49,226 nt of DNA from CALJTV01 sp034435835 (GCA_034435835.1 DAOTWF010000018.1:1-49226); one strand, 5' to 3'; shown: positions 31,995 to 41,047, numbered from the stretch's first letter. Numbers and translations are program-made. The notes: generated by a model not told the origin, from the sequence alone.

Positions 31995-32363
31995 TTGAAT
32001 GCACTGGGAAGACACTTACTGCTGGAACTGAGAGACTGCAATCCGGAGGTGCTCAATGACCTGAAATTCATCAAGGAATGCCTTTATCAAGCCACCAAGA
32101 ACATCGGAGCCACCATAGTAAACGAATGTTTCCACGAGTTTAGCCCATATGGAATAAGCGGTGTAGTCGTTATCTCAGAATCGCACATCTTTATCCATAC
32201 CTGGCCCGAACACGGGTATGCCGCAGTAGACATATTTACCTGCGGGGATACCGTGAACCCCGAGAGAGCTGTGAAACCACTCGTGGAACAACTTGGCTCC
32301 AAAAACCCTTCTTTCATCGAGATGAAGAGGGGCATACTGCAAAGCAGTCGGGTTGGAGTGTGA
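31995..32363 (+). CDS. speD: S-adenosylmethionine decarboxylase proenzyme
   Basis: 122 residues from the TTG at 31995, chosen because GGAGG lies nine bases before it and family members start here (ALGRHLLLELRDC); a GTG at 31953 adds a Lys/Arg-rich tail that overlaps the upstream AGGAGG. The self-cleavage site is in VISESHIFIHTWPE: the chain breaks before the Ser, which becomes the pyruvoyl group. The C-terminal Cys in DIFTCGDTVNP is catalytic. The enzyme makes decarboxylated AdoMet for the next gene, speE, seven bases downstream. Confidence 0.92.
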   Translation: MNALGRHLLLELRDCNPEVLNDLKFIKECLYQATKNIGATIVNECFHEFSPYGISGVVVISESHIFIHTWPEHGYAAVDIFTCGDTVNPERAVKPLVEQLGSKNPSFIEMKRGILQSSRVGV

Positions 32364-32369
32364 ACCAGA

Positions 32370-33302
32370 ATGAATGACCCAGACAATCCTGATAGAGACA
32401 AACGCAACTGGCTATATGACCAGATAAACTCTAACCTTGTCCAGCTTCATAGGATAAAGCGACGGATATACTCGGAGCAGACAGGTTTCCAGCACTTAGA
32501 AATAGTGGAGACAGCCAGCTTCGGAACCTGTCTGGTGCTGGACGGCAAAATCCAGTCCAGTGCCAGCGATGAGTTCATTTATCACGAGGCACTGGTCCAC
32601 CCGGTCATGTTAGCACATGATTGCCCACAGACTGTTTTTATTGCCGGGGGAGGCGAAGGTGCCACATTGCGAGAGGTGCTGAAGCACAGAACCGTAGAAA
32701 GGGTTGTTATGGTGGACATAGATAGGAGGGTGGTGGATGTCTGCCGTCATTACCTTCCCACTTTCCATCAAGGTTCTTTTGAGGATGCCCGCCTCGAACT
32801 CCACTTTGCCGACGCCAGAAAATACCTTGAACGGACAGCAGAGAGCTTCGATGTGGTAATAATAGACCTGGTCGAGCCCATGAAAGCGAGACCGGCATGC
32901 CTGCTGTATACGCAGGAGTTCTACCAGCTTGTTAAAAGCAGGTTAGCCTCAGGCGGTATCGTTTCGGTTCAGTCCGGCGCCGCTGGCTGGACAAACCTCT
33001 CTATGTTCACCGTGATAGTAAACACGCTGAAAAGCGTTTTCCACAGGGTCCGTCCCTACCATATCTACGTACCTTCATTCGTCGATATGTGGGGGTTCAC
33101 CGCAGCTTCGGAAACCGTTGACGCCGCCAAGTTATCTTCCCGGGAAGTAAACCGCAGAATCGCTACTAGGATGGTGACAAAGCCCAGAGCTTATGACGGT
33201 CCTTCTCACCTGGCTCTGTTTACCCTCCCCAGACACATCCGACGCCATGTGGCATCCACCAGAAGAATTGCAACTGACAAAGCCCCCATTTTCATCCGCT
33301 GA
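32370..33302 (+). CDS. speE: Polyamine aminopropyltransferase (spermidine synthase family)
   Basis: 310 residues. Decarboxylated-AdoMet site FIAGGGEGATLREVLKH and VVMVDIDRRVVDVC; the amine-site segment is VIIDLVEPMKARPACLLYT followed by QEF. Canonical bacterial SpeE has a D-S-x-D-P motif here, whereas the D-L-x-E/D-P with LLYT pattern is closer to ACL5/thermospermine-type or broad aminopropyltransferases. The product could therefore be spermidine or a longer polyamine. Follows speD directly; together they form the whole pathway from AdoMet and putrescine. Confidence 0.88.
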   Translation: MNDPDNPDRDKRNWLYDQINSNLVQLHRIKRRIYSEQTGFQHLEIVETASFGTCLVLDGKIQSSASDEFIYHEALVHPVMLAHDCPQTVFIAGGGEGATLREVLKHRTVERVVMVDIDRRVVDVCRHYLPTFHQGSFEDARLELHFADARKYLERTAESFDVVIIDLVEPMKARPACLLYTQEFYQLVKSRLASGGIVSVQSGAAGWTNLSMFTVIVNTLKSVFHRVRPYHIYVPSFVDMWGFTAASETVDAAKLSSREVNRRIATRMVTKPRAYDGPSHLALFTLPRHIRRHVASTRRIATDKAPIFIR

Positions 33303-33344
33303 CACCTCACACCATAAAGGAACAAGATTCCTGCAATAGCTTTT

Positions 33345-33884
33345 CTATCTTGACCGCTCCCAAGGGGGTTCTCCCGGACGAAATGTCTCCATAACCAAGA
33401 ATGTGTAGCCCCAGCAGAAAAGGCTACCACAGGGAGTAAAACCACACTTCCTGAAGCATCTCTGCGCCCGTATATTCCATTCGAGCGTTTTGAGGTACAC
33501 CCTTTGCATACTGGTGTTTGCAAAGATGTACTTCAATAAGGTGAGGATAGCATCGGTGCCATAGCCACGGTTCCAGTAAGCCCGGTTGCCGATCATTATC
33601 CCTACCTCTGCCTCTTGCTTCTCCCCGTCGATGTTATAAAAGCCACAGTTGCCGATATGTTCTCCCTCCATGGTCTCTATGGCAAACCGCTGCCCTGAAT
33701 AGTAATGTTGTAATTCCCAGACATAGTCCTCCAGAAACTCTTTGAAAGAGCAGGTGATGGGCGAGGTGGCATCGAGACGGCACAGCTCGGCATCGCGCCG
33801 CCAAGCATAATCGTTAGCTGCATCCCCTATCTGCTTGGGGCGCAGTCGCACCTTTTCACCAATCAGCGATAACTGTTCAATCAA
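33345..33884 (-). CDS. GNAT-family N-acetyltransferase
   Basis: 179 residues from a TTG that overlaps the HEAT-gene stop (TTGATTGA); the longer frame reads through the HEAT gene and is rejected. RimJ/RimL-like GNAT fold: EKVRLRP strand, EVGIMIGNRAYWNRGYGTDAILTLL (the acetyl-CoA pyrophosphate loop) and KTLEWNIRAQRCFRKCGF. The substrate is unknown; the subgroup often acetylates protein N-termini or small amines. Last gene of the tldD-pmbA-PAC2-HEAT run. Confidence 0.8.
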   Translation of the reverse strand: MIEQLSLIGEKVRLRPKQIGDAANDYAWRRDAELCRLDATSPITCSFKEFLEDYVWELQHYYSGQRFAIETMEGEHIGNCGFYNIDGEKQEAEVGIMIGNRAYWNRGYGTDAILTLLKYIFANTSMQRVYLKTLEWNIRAQRCFRKCGFTPCGSLFCWGYTFLVMETFRPGEPPWERSR

Positions 33885-34815
33885 AGTCGTCCAGCGATTG
33901 TGACAGTGGTTCTTCGTTGAAACGCAGCACCTCAAGTGCTGCTTCCGCCGCCAAGCGGATACGTTGTTCACGGTGGTGTAGCAGTTTTGTCAGCGTCCGC
34001 TTCGTCTCCTCGCCGCCGATCTCGCCAAGTGCCCTGATGGCTGCCTCCTGAACCTCACCATCGGTGTCCTCGACCAGTCTCAAAAGCTGTGGCACCGCCT
34101 CCACAGCACCCAGCTCAGCACATGCGTTGGCTGCCTCATACCTCACCGCCGGATCCTCACTCTCAAGCTCATCGAGTAAAAAGTCCAGCCATAATGGATC
34201 GCAGTTCCGCCCCATAGCGTATATGGCACTCAGCTTGAAATCAGCACTGCCCTGACGGTACGCCTCCTCTATCAACTGCTTCACCCGTGGCTGGTTGAAC
34301 GGCGAGATAGCCTCAAGGGCACGTCGCTTTACTTGGACAGGCTCCTGTTCATCGTTAACAGCATCAAGCAGGGCTCCGTACACCATATCCCTATAGTACG
34401 CCGAAATCTTGCCGCACTCGGCAAGCATGGCAAAACTGCCCAGTGCCGTAGCTGCGGCTTCCCGCACTCTCGCTGAGCTGTCATGTCTCAAACGCTTTAC
34501 CAGCGGCCCAATAAGTTGAAGGTTGTCCTCGCCTTCCAAGCCCATTACCGCTTGGAGCCTCACCGTCTCATCATCGTCTCCCAGACAGGAGACAAAAACA
34601 GCGGTGAAGTCCAGTCCGAGGTCTGTCTCGCTGAGGTGTACTAGCTTGGAGATGATCTCGCGTTTCCGCGCTGGATCCACCCTCGCCCAATTCAGCTCAA
34701 AGAACTTCATCTCTTCGCGTCCCAAACCCGAAAGACATGCAAGCTCGGAACTGGTTACCAGCTTATCAGAGTTTAGCAGTCCATTTATCTGTTCTATGCG
34801 CGCTGCCAGTTGCAT
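33877..34815 (-). CDS. HEAT-repeat protein
   Basis: 312 residues, ATG six bases after the PAC2 stop. Tandem helical HEAT units are visible, for example DSSARVREAAATALGSF, DPAVRYEAANACAELG and DGEVQEAAIRALGEIGG, in the lyase-like HEAT_2/PBS style. There are no membrane segments. HEAT proteins are scaffolds. The strongly acidic composition and the position between PAC2 and an acetyltransferase suggest a partner in that module. Confidence 0.82.
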   Translation of the reverse strand: MQLAARIEQINGLLNSDKLVTSSELACLSGLGREEMKFFELNWARVDPARKREIISKLVHLSETDLGLDFTAVFVSCLGDDDETVRLQAVMGLEGEDNLQLIGPLVKRLRHDSSARVREAAATALGSFAMLAECGKISAYYRDMVYGALLDAVNDEQEPVQVKRRALEAISPFNQPRVKQLIEEAYRQGSADFKLSAIYAMGRNCDPLWLDFLLDELESEDPAVRYEAANACAELGAVEAVPQLLRLVEDTDGEVQEAAIRALGEIGGEETKRTLTKLLHHREQRIRLAAEAALEVLRFNEEPLSQSLDDFD

Positions 34816-34821
34816 GTCCTA

Positions 34822-35652
34822 TCACTCCTCGTCGTCCTCCTCTTCCTCCTCTTCCTCTCCATCTTCACCCTCCTCATCTTCCGGCGGCCACACCGGCTTG
34901 GTATAACGGTCGATATATTCGCCCAAAGCTACTGCTGTCACCTTCTTCATCTCCTCTTCTGACTCCCTCGCCAGCGTAGCCAGCTCTGAGAGGTCTACGT
35001 CAATGCCAAGTATCTTCACCAGCACCTCAAGCACCGCCAGGGCGGCTTTAGGATTGGGGATTCGGGTGGTATAGGAAGGGACCTCTCCAAGAAGGCATAT
35101 TCCCTCGACACCGTGCTCTTTGGCCACACCTAGAAACAGCCCGTTAAGCCCGGCGATCTGTACATCACCACGCAACACCACCTCATATCTCTTCAACACT
35201 TCAACGAGCTTCCGGTTTGTGGCTGCCCCCCAGACCCTCGGCTTCTCACTGTGATGAATCTTTGCCATAGCCGCAGCAGTGGTGTAAACCCTCTTGACCT
35301 TCAGCCTCTTTCCGGCATCAAGCACGCAACGAGCTAAATCATAGCTCTTAAAACCGGGTTGCTCCTCGCCAATGAATAACAATAAGCCACAATCAGTGCG
35401 GGGGTTATGCCAATAGTAGAACTTGCTCTCCGGGAACCGAGGCGCTTCAATCAGGTTGTCCTTCACCATAATGCCGATCGGGTCAAAAAACTCAAAAGGC
35501 ACCAGCTCTCCGATTTCCTCAGCATTCAGTTTATCTTGTAGATACCTAGCCACGATAATTCCTACATTGCCTATGCCAGGCCAGGCAGCCAGCATATCGC
35601 AACCTTCCGGACGCAGCTCCTTATAAAACTTTACCGGACTTTTTACCCTCAT
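34822..35652 (-). CDS. PAC2-family protein (proteasome assembly chaperone-like)
   Basis: 276 residues. PAC2 fold with AAWPGIGNVG near the start and the later segment GEVPSYTTRIPNPKAALAVL. PAC2 proteins are assembly chaperones of eukaryotic proteasomes; archaeal and bacterial members are common but poorly studied. The C-terminal 19 residues are almost all Glu/Asp, with no HbYX-type motif for docking on a proteasome. No proteasome gene is in the window. The gene lies between pmbA and the HEAT gene. Confidence 0.85.
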   Translation of the reverse strand: MRVKSPVKFYKELRPEGCDMLAAWPGIGNVGIIVARYLQDKLNAEEIGELVPFEFFDPIGIMVKDNLIEAPRFPESKFYYWHNPRTDCGLLLFIGEEQPGFKSYDLARCVLDAGKRLKVKRVYTTAAAMAKIHHSEKPRVWGAATNRKLVEVLKRYEVVLRGDVQIAGLNGLFLGVAKEHGVEGICLLGEVPSYTTRIPNPKAALAVLEVLVKILGIDVDLSELATLARESEEEMKKVTAVALGEYIDRYTKPVWPPEDEEGEDGEEEEEEEDDEE

Positions 35653-35671
35653 GCTATCACCAGCAACAGGA

Positions 35672-36976
35672 CTAGCCTTCTTTGGTAACTACCGGTAGAC
35701 TCCGGCAGTAGAGACAGGGGGTCAGTAACATGCCCTCCACCCACCTTCTTTCCTTCCCGATGCCTTCGACTTGACTCAGCACCTGGTACACGTTACCGGA
35801 GACCATGGTGTTCTTCACCCTACCCACAATCTCTCCATCTTCCACCTTGTAGCCCAGCAGGACATTGCCACTGAAGTCCCCGTTAAGCACATTGCCCTGC
35901 TCGGCACCTATCACCAGTTCCACCACCAGCCCTTCTTTGATATCCCTGACCATATCCCAGAAATCGCCCTCCCCCTCCCCTATCACCAGCGAGCTGGGGT
36001 GGGGTGCAGGTAAGCCGCCTTGCCGGCTGCCATTCCCGGTGCTTGTTGAGCCCGACAGAGCCGCAGTATGTAAGTCGTAGAGGAAATGCATTACCACTCC
36101 ACGCTCCACCAGCGCTGTCCGTTGCCCGGGGACGCCCTCATCATCACAGGGATAGCTCCTGGGCTGGAAAAGTAGAGTGGCGTCATCCCATAGGTTGAAC
36201 TTGGCGTCAAACACCTGTTCCCCCACTTTGTCCTTCAGCGGCGAAGCACCATCATAAACGATTTTGCCATTAAACGCTGCCACCAGCGAGGGCATTAGAC
36301 AACTGGCAACTCCGTAGGCAGTAAAGATCACCGGCATTGTCTCTGACCTGATACTCACATTCCTTTTCGCCAGCTCAAGCTGCCTTATCACCTCACTAGC
36401 CACCGGCTCGAAATCCACCAGCCGCCGACAGGAACTCAGGCTGTCCCCCACAAACAGCATGTCCTGACCTCTTACCAGCATGCCATCGATGCCTATCCTG
36501 AAAAAGCTCTTGCTGTAGCTGGCTTCGCCCCCCTTAGAGTTTATCAGACGCACTGAGGTAATGCGCTTTGCTACTAGGGCATCACAAATGAGTTCAGGCG
36601 CGTGTGACCTAACTGTGTCAATAAGCCTTTGCCCCAGTTCAGCCATGTCCTCAATGGACACCCTCTCCACCTCCGCGTCAAAGGTCTCCACTTGTACATG
36701 GTCCATTTTCGCCGGAAAAGAAAAACCCTCTGGTACATCAAAGCAGCATGTTTCTAACGCCATTTGCACCATGTCCACCGGTTTGATAAAGCCACTAGCC
36801 TGGACAAAGCCAGCTTTGCCTCCTTTCACGATCCTGAGCGCGGTGACAGTGTTCTCCCTGTTACCCACCTGCTTCAGCCGGTTGGCATGAAAATGCACCG
36901 GCGTCGCCACCGATACCATCTGAAACACCTCAGCCTGCTCTGCCACCTCGCTGGCTTTTTCCAGGATCTCTTCCAC
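35672..36976 (-). CDS. pmbA: PmbA/TldE-type protein
   Basis: 434 residues. The GTG at 36976 is preferred: it overlaps the tldD stop (TAGTG) and has GGGAGG nine bases upstream, whereas the ATG at 37000 has no site. TldD/PmbA fold without the HExxxH metal motif. The C-terminal half carries the usual strand set (GLVVELVIGAEQGNVLNGDFSG). In enterobacteria TldD and PmbA form a heterodimeric protease that trims antibiotic leader peptides and degrades CcdA. Here the pair is complete. Confidence 0.9.
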   Translation of the reverse strand: MEEILEKASEVAEQAEVFQMVSVATPVHFHANRLKQVGNRENTVTALRIVKGGKAGFVQASGFIKPVDMVQMALETCCFDVPEGFSFPAKMDHVQVETFDAEVERVSIEDMAELGQRLIDTVRSHAPELICDALVAKRITSVRLINSKGGEASYSKSFFRIGIDGMLVRGQDMLFVGDSLSSCRRLVDFEPVASEVIRQLELAKRNVSIRSETMPVIFTAYGVASCLMPSLVAAFNGKIVYDGASPLKDKVGEQVFDAKFNLWDDATLLFQPRSYPCDDEGVPGQRTALVERGVVMHFLYDLHTAALSGSTSTGNGSRQGGLPAPHPSSLVIGEGEGDFWDMVRDIKEGLVVELVIGAEQGNVLNGDFSGNVLLGYKVEDGEIVGRVKNTMVSGNVYQVLSQVEGIGKERRWVEGMLLTPCLYCRSLPVVTKEG

Positions 36977-38340
36977 TAGTGTTTGCCTCCCACCAGACAT
37001 CGCGATACCATTATATGCGGGCTGCCATTGGAGACCGGCAGTGGCCACTGGTCGCCCTTGCCACAGCCTCCACCCTGCTCCATCTCGAGGTCGTTTCCGA
37101 TGGCATCAATATTCATCAGTGTGGCAAACACATTGCCGCTGAGCACCACGGGACGGAGTAGCTCGGCTAACCTGCCATTACGTATCATATATGCCTCACC
37201 AGCGGAAAAGGTGAACATCTCCAAGCTGGTTGTACCCCCGTACCAGTCCCTGGCATAAATGCCCTCTTTTATGTCGCTTATCATGTCCTCAAAGGAGACT
37301 CCTCCAGGCTCTATGTATGTGTTGGTCATCCTGACTATAGGTGGGTAGAGATAGCTTATCGCCCTGGCATTGCCAGTAAGCCGTTCACCCATCTTGGCTG
37401 CGGTTTCCCTGGAATGCAGGCGGCCCACCAATATGCCTTCCTTGATAAGATAAGTCTTGGTTGCCGGCACACCCTCGTCGTCATACTTATAGCTGCCCCT
37501 CAACCCTGGTACGGCAGCGCCGTCCACAATATTCAATTCCTTACTGCCAAACCTCCTTCCCAGCACCATTATCTCCTGTAGCCTCTGGTTCTCATAGACA
37601 TGGTCTGCTTCAGAGAGGTGCCCGAAAGCTTCGTGGACAAACACACCTGCCAAGATAGGGTCGAGCACCACAATATACTCCCCGCCTTTGGCATAGGGCG
37701 CCGAAAGAAGTCTCACCGCCCTCAGGGCTGTCTCCCTGACCTTCTCCTGTAGTCCTTCCACCACCGAAAAATCTCCGGGACTACCGAGGCTCAAGCCTGC
37801 CTGCTGTACCTCCCCGTCGCTGGCAGCCATCGCTGACAGCCGCAGGTTGATGTCCAGCTTTGTCTGCTCGATATAACTGCCCTCAGAATTGGCGAAAATG
37901 AGCTTCCTCTGGCTGTCCTGATAGCTTATCTGACAGCTCCGTACCTTGGGTGTACTCATCACAATGTCGTTATATTCATCCAGCAACTGCTGCTTAAGTA
38001 CCAGCGGCACCCCTGCCACGCTCTTCTTTACTTCGGGCACCACAACATCGACTATGGGATCGGTAAAGCATAGCTTGCTGGTTTCCTTGCCTACCAGCCG
38101 CGCCTGTCTCACCACCATCTTCACCTTCTCCTTTAGCCCACCCATACTGTTGAAGCTGGCAAATCCCCAGCCACCATTCGCCAGAGCCCTGACATTACCT
38201 CCCACTGCCGATGTCCTGCCCACCTCCTCCAGCCTGCCACCACGATATACAATTCGCGTCGCCTGGCCCTCCTCAACGCGTATCTCTACATAGTCGGCGT
38301 TATGCTCTTTCAAAGCCTCAAAAATAATGTCACGCATCAT
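36976..38340 (-). CDS. tldD: TldD-type metalloprotease subunit
   Basis: 454 residues from the ATG-ATG at 38340 (MMRDIIFEALKEHN); upstream codons in the longer frame do not look coding. The metal site HEAFGHLSEADH (HExxxH) lies near the middle, with a conserved Cys toward the end (GGCGKGDQWPLPV). It is the catalytic half of the TldD/PmbA heterodimer. First gene of a five-gene run (tldD, pmbA, PAC2, HEAT, GNAT) with gaps or overlaps of at most about 20 bp. Confidence 0.92.
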   Translation of the reverse strand: MMRDIIFEALKEHNADYVEIRVEEGQATRIVYRGGRLEEVGRTSAVGGNVRALANGGWGFASFNSMGGLKEKVKMVVRQARLVGKETSKLCFTDPIVDVVVPEVKKSVAGVPLVLKQQLLDEYNDIVMSTPKVRSCQISYQDSQRKLIFANSEGSYIEQTKLDINLRLSAMAASDGEVQQAGLSLGSPGDFSVVEGLQEKVRETALRAVRLLSAPYAKGGEYIVVLDPILAGVFVHEAFGHLSEADHVYENQRLQEIMVLGRRFGSKELNIVDGAAVPGLRGSYKYDDEGVPATKTYLIKEGILVGRLHSRETAAKMGERLTGNARAISYLYPPIVRMTNTYIEPGGVSFEDMISDIKEGIYARDWYGGTTSLEMFTFSAGEAYMIRNGRLAELLRPVVLSGNVFATLMNIDAIGNDLEMEQGGGCGKGDQWPLPVSNGSPHIMVSRCLVGGKH

Positions 38341-38416
38341 CAGAAGATTCCCGCGCAGGTCTTTATTATACCACATAAGACACTTGCCCCAGCCCTTCAG
38401 CCAAGTACCACTAAAT

Positions 38417-38445
38417 TGGACATTTGCCCCTGTCTGGAGTATACT
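38417..38445 (+). promoter_or_regulatory. Promoter of the SWIM zinc-finger gene
   Basis: TGGACA (38417-38422), 17 bp, TATACT (38440-38445). The transcript would begin near 38452, about ten bases before the ATG at 38462, so the Shine-Dalgarno sequence would be largely lost. Confidence 0.5.
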
Positions 38446-38461
38446 GTGGAGTGCACAAAGC

Positions 38462-38755
38462 ATGCAGTCCAGCCTTATCGGGAAAATAGAGAAAGCCAGG
38501 CGCTACGCAGAGGAGCCAGGCCGCATTAAGTTTCATGAGTTCACTGTCGAGTTCCACGGCGAGCACAACAGCTACACCGTAAGCTATAAGGAGAGAAAAT
38601 GGCATTGTACCTGCCATTTCTTCTCCCAGTGGAAGCTGTGCAGCCACACTATGGCACTACAGCAAATTCTGGCGAAAATGCTACCGAAGGAGGCACTTAC
38701 CTCCCCCACTACAACGACCGCCTCTACCCCCCACTCCCCCGAGTTAACTGCGTAG
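38462..38755 (+). CDS. Small SWIM zinc-finger protein
   Basis: 97 residues from the ATG at 38462; the longer frame upstream overlaps the tldD promoter region and looks non-coding. A SWIM motif CxCx(n)CxH is complete: WHCTCHFFSQWKLCSH. It is preceded by a strand-rich basic segment and followed by a Ser/Thr/Pro-rich tail. SWIM domains bind DNA or proteins in SWI2/SNF2 helicases, transposases and regulators; here the domain is alone. Its end overlaps the convergent folC by 32 bp, so the tail may be poorly constrained. Confidence 0.7.
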   Translation: MQSSLIGKIEKARRYAEEPGRIKFHEFTVEFHGEHNSYTVSYKERKWHCTCHFFSQWKLCSHTMALQQILAKMLPKEALTSPTTTTASTPHSPELTA

Positions 38756-40067
38756 CAGCATACTCCAGCGCTTCGGCGACCACAAAAAGCGAGCCGGTGA
38801 CCAGCACCATGTCTGTCTCTTTGGCTTCGCTCAGAGCCCGGGACAACGCCTCAGGGATGGAGCTACTCTCCGCTACCATCACGCCGCTATCCTGAAATGC
38901 CTCCGCCAGCACCGAGATAGAAGCTGCCCGGGGATGGGTCGAGCTGGTGATGATGACCCTATCTGCCAGCGACCGCAGCTCCTTCACCATTCCCACGATG
39001 TCTTTATCACAGGATGTACCGAAGATAACAATGCATCTGTCATGGTCGAAATATCTTTTTACTGCCTCAGCAAGTCTGCGCATGGAATCAGCATTGTGCG
39101 CTCCGTCCACCACCAGTAGCGGCTTCCGCTTCAAAATCTGAAGCCGCCCTTGCCAAACCACCTCCCTCATCCCCTTAACGATTGCCTCCCTGGGAATCAC
39201 CAAACCCAACGATGCCAGCGCCTCTACCGCCGCCACTGCAGTAGCTGCGTTCTCCAGTTGATGGTCACCAAGCAATGGTATCTCAAGCTTGTAGCTATCG
39301 TTCCTGGTATACACAACCAAGCTCTGTCGGCTGAGGTCGCCCCCTGTCCTCTCCCAAGTGACGTCCTTGCCCACTTCAACCAGCTTTGCCCCCTTCTCCA
39401 CGCACGTCCTCTCGATCACCATAGCAGCGTCCTGAACCTGCGGGGCGCTGACCACCACGCTGCCCTGTTTGATGATGCCCGCCTTCTCGGCAGCGATCTT
39501 CGCCACAGTATCACCGAGAATTTCCATATGGTCAAGGCTGATGGAGGTGATCACACAGACATCTCCGTGAGCCACATTGGTGGCATCTAGCCTGCCACCA
39601 AGTCCCACCTCGAGCACCTGAAACTCCACGGCCCTGCTCCTGAAATAGGCAAAAGCCACCGCAGTTAATATCTCGAAGGTAGTCAATGCCCCGTATCTGG
39701 CTTCCCTGTTCACCGCCTCCACTATCGGCTTCACTTCGGATACCACGCTGGCAAATTCTTGCTCTGTGATCATGACGCCATTGACCTTAATCCTCTCTCT
39801 TATAGTGTGGAGGTGCGGTGAAGTGTATGAGCCAGTCCGATACCCGGCGGTGATAAGCACCTGAGAGACCATCGCCGCAGTGCTGCCCTTGCCTTTGGTA
39901 CCTGCAATATGAACTGTCTTACTGCTCAGATGTGGGTCACCCAGCAAGCGGAGCACCTCCTCCATCCGCCTTAGATCATAGTTAGCCGCCGTATAAGCAA
40001 AGCCGGGGATTTTCTCGTAATCAGTGAAGCTCAGGACGTACTTCTCTGCTTGGCTGAAGTCCAGCAT
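38724..40067 (-). CDS. folC: Folylpolyglutamate synthase / dihydrofolate synthase
   Basis: 447 residues from the ATG at 40067. Mur-ligase fold: P-loop HIAGTKGKGSTAAM, SYTSPHLHTIRERI, GLGGRLDATNV and a C-terminal domain beginning DGAHNADSMRRLAEAV. It adds glutamate to folates and in many bacteria also to dihydropteroate. It fits with the pabBAC genes at 17-20 kb. The ATG lies six bases after a TATAAT box and has no Shine-Dalgarno sequence, so the mRNA is probably leaderless. Transcribed divergently from pyrF. Confidence 0.95.
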   Translation of the reverse strand: MLDFSQAEKYVLSFTDYEKIPGFAYTAANYDLRRMEEVLRLLGDPHLSSKTVHIAGTKGKGSTAAMVSQVLITAGYRTGSYTSPHLHTIRERIKVNGVMITEQEFASVVSEVKPIVEAVNREARYGALTTFEILTAVAFAYFRSRAVEFQVLEVGLGGRLDATNVAHGDVCVITSISLDHMEILGDTVAKIAAEKAGIIKQGSVVVSAPQVQDAAMVIERTCVEKGAKLVEVGKDVTWERTGGDLSRQSLVVYTRNDSYKLEIPLLGDHQLENAATAVAAVEALASLGLVIPREAIVKGMREVVWQGRLQILKRKPLLVVDGAHNADSMRRLAEAVKRYFDHDRCIVIFGTSCDKDIVGMVKELRSLADRVIITSSTHPRAASISVLAEAFQDSGVMVAESSSIPEALSRALSEAKETDMVLVTGSLFVVAEALEYAATQLTRGSGG

Positions 40068-40073
40068 GGCACA

Positions 40074-40079
40074 ATTATA
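40074..40079 (-). promoter_or_regulatory. -10 box of folC at leaderless distance
   Basis: Minus strand TATAAT six bases before the folC ATG, so transcription should start at or beside the A of the start codon. The -35 region is weak (TTGTAT at a 19-bp spacing). Confidence 0.5.
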
Positions 40080-40124
40080 CCATCGGCTAAAAGCAGGAAT
40101 ACAATGCACTTTTCAGGTAGAAAC

Positions 40125-40153
40125 TTGGAGATTAGGCAACGGTGGTTTATAAT
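40125..40153 (+). promoter_or_regulatory. Promoter of pyrF
   Basis: TTGGAG (40125-40130), 17 bp, TATAAT (40148-40153). The predicted start near 40160 leaves only about six bases before the ATG at 40166. Confidence 0.5.
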
Positions 40154-40165
40154 CTGTGCAGACTC

Positions 40166-41047
40166 ATGAAATTTATAGATAAGCTGCTGGTAGCCAGCCG
40201 GAAAAACAACAGCCTGCTCTGCGTGGGGCTCGACCCTGACCCCGAGCTAATTCCCGGGGTTGACCTCCTAGAGTTTAATCGGGCTATCATCGATGCCACC
40301 TCCGACCTTGTCTGCGCCTACAAGCCCAACCTGGCATTCTACGAAGCGCTAGGCATAGACGGTCTGAAGCTGCTGGTGAAGACGCTGGAACACATCCCGA
40401 AACATATCCCGGTCATCGCCGATGGCAAGCGCGGCGACATCGGTAACACCGCCAGGGCTTATGCCAGAGCCCTGTTCTCGACCTTCGGCTTCGATGCTGC
40501 CACGGTAAACCCCTACCTGGGCACCGACTGCATCGAGCCCTTTGCCAGCTACAAAGACAAAGGTGTCTTCATTCTCTGCCGCACGTCAAATCCGGGGGCG
40601 TTGGACTTTCAAAATCTACGCGGCCCAGAAGGTGTGCCGCTATATAAGCTGGTAGCCAGAAAAGCCCTGGAGTGGAATGCCAATGGCAATATAGGTTTGG
40701 TCATGGGCGCCACCTATCCCGAGGAACTGATGTCAGTCCGCAAGCTCTGCCCGGACATGCCCTTACTCATCCCCGGCATCGGCCCTCAGGGCGGTGACCT
40801 GACAGCGGCAGTCCGCTATGGTATCGATAAGAACGGTGAAAAAGCCATTATCGTCGCCGCGAGACAGGTCCTCTATGCCACCCCGGGAGGGGAATTCGCC
40901 ACAGCAGCCAGAAAAGCTGCCCTGGGGCTCAGGGACAGGATAAACGAGCTTATCCCTGAAGTCGGGAGATATCTATCTGGGGGTCCTAATAAAAGCTGCA
41001 ACCATAAACAAAATGGAGATCCGACTGGGCGACATTGTCCGTCTTAA
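40166..41047 (+). CDS. pyrF: Orotidine 5'-phosphate decarboxylase
   Basis: 293 residues from the ATG at 40166. TIM-barrel enzyme of the longer type 2 group: SLLCVGLDPDP, the catalytic DGKRGDIGNTA (Asp-Lys-Asp set), NPYLGTDCIEPF and a C-terminal PGIGPQGGD phosphate-binding loop. It catalyses the last step of UMP synthesis. No other pyrimidine genes are nearby. Its end overlaps the DUF951 gene by 35 bp, so the last dozen residues (Asn/Lys/His-rich) may be unconstrained. Confidence 0.94.
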   Translation: MKFIDKLLVASRKNNSLLCVGLDPDPELIPGVDLLEFNRAIIDATSDLVCAYKPNLAFYEALGIDGLKLLVKTLEHIPKHIPVIADGKRGDIGNTARAYARALFSTFGFDAATVNPYLGTDCIEPFASYKDKGVFILCRTSNPGALDFQNLRGPEGVPLYKLVARKALEWNANGNIGLVMGATYPEELMSVRKLCPDMPLLIPGIGPQGGDLTAAVRYGIDKNGEKAIIVAARQVLYATPGGEFATAARKAALGLRDRINELIPEVGRYLSGGPNKSCNHKQNGDPTGRHCPS

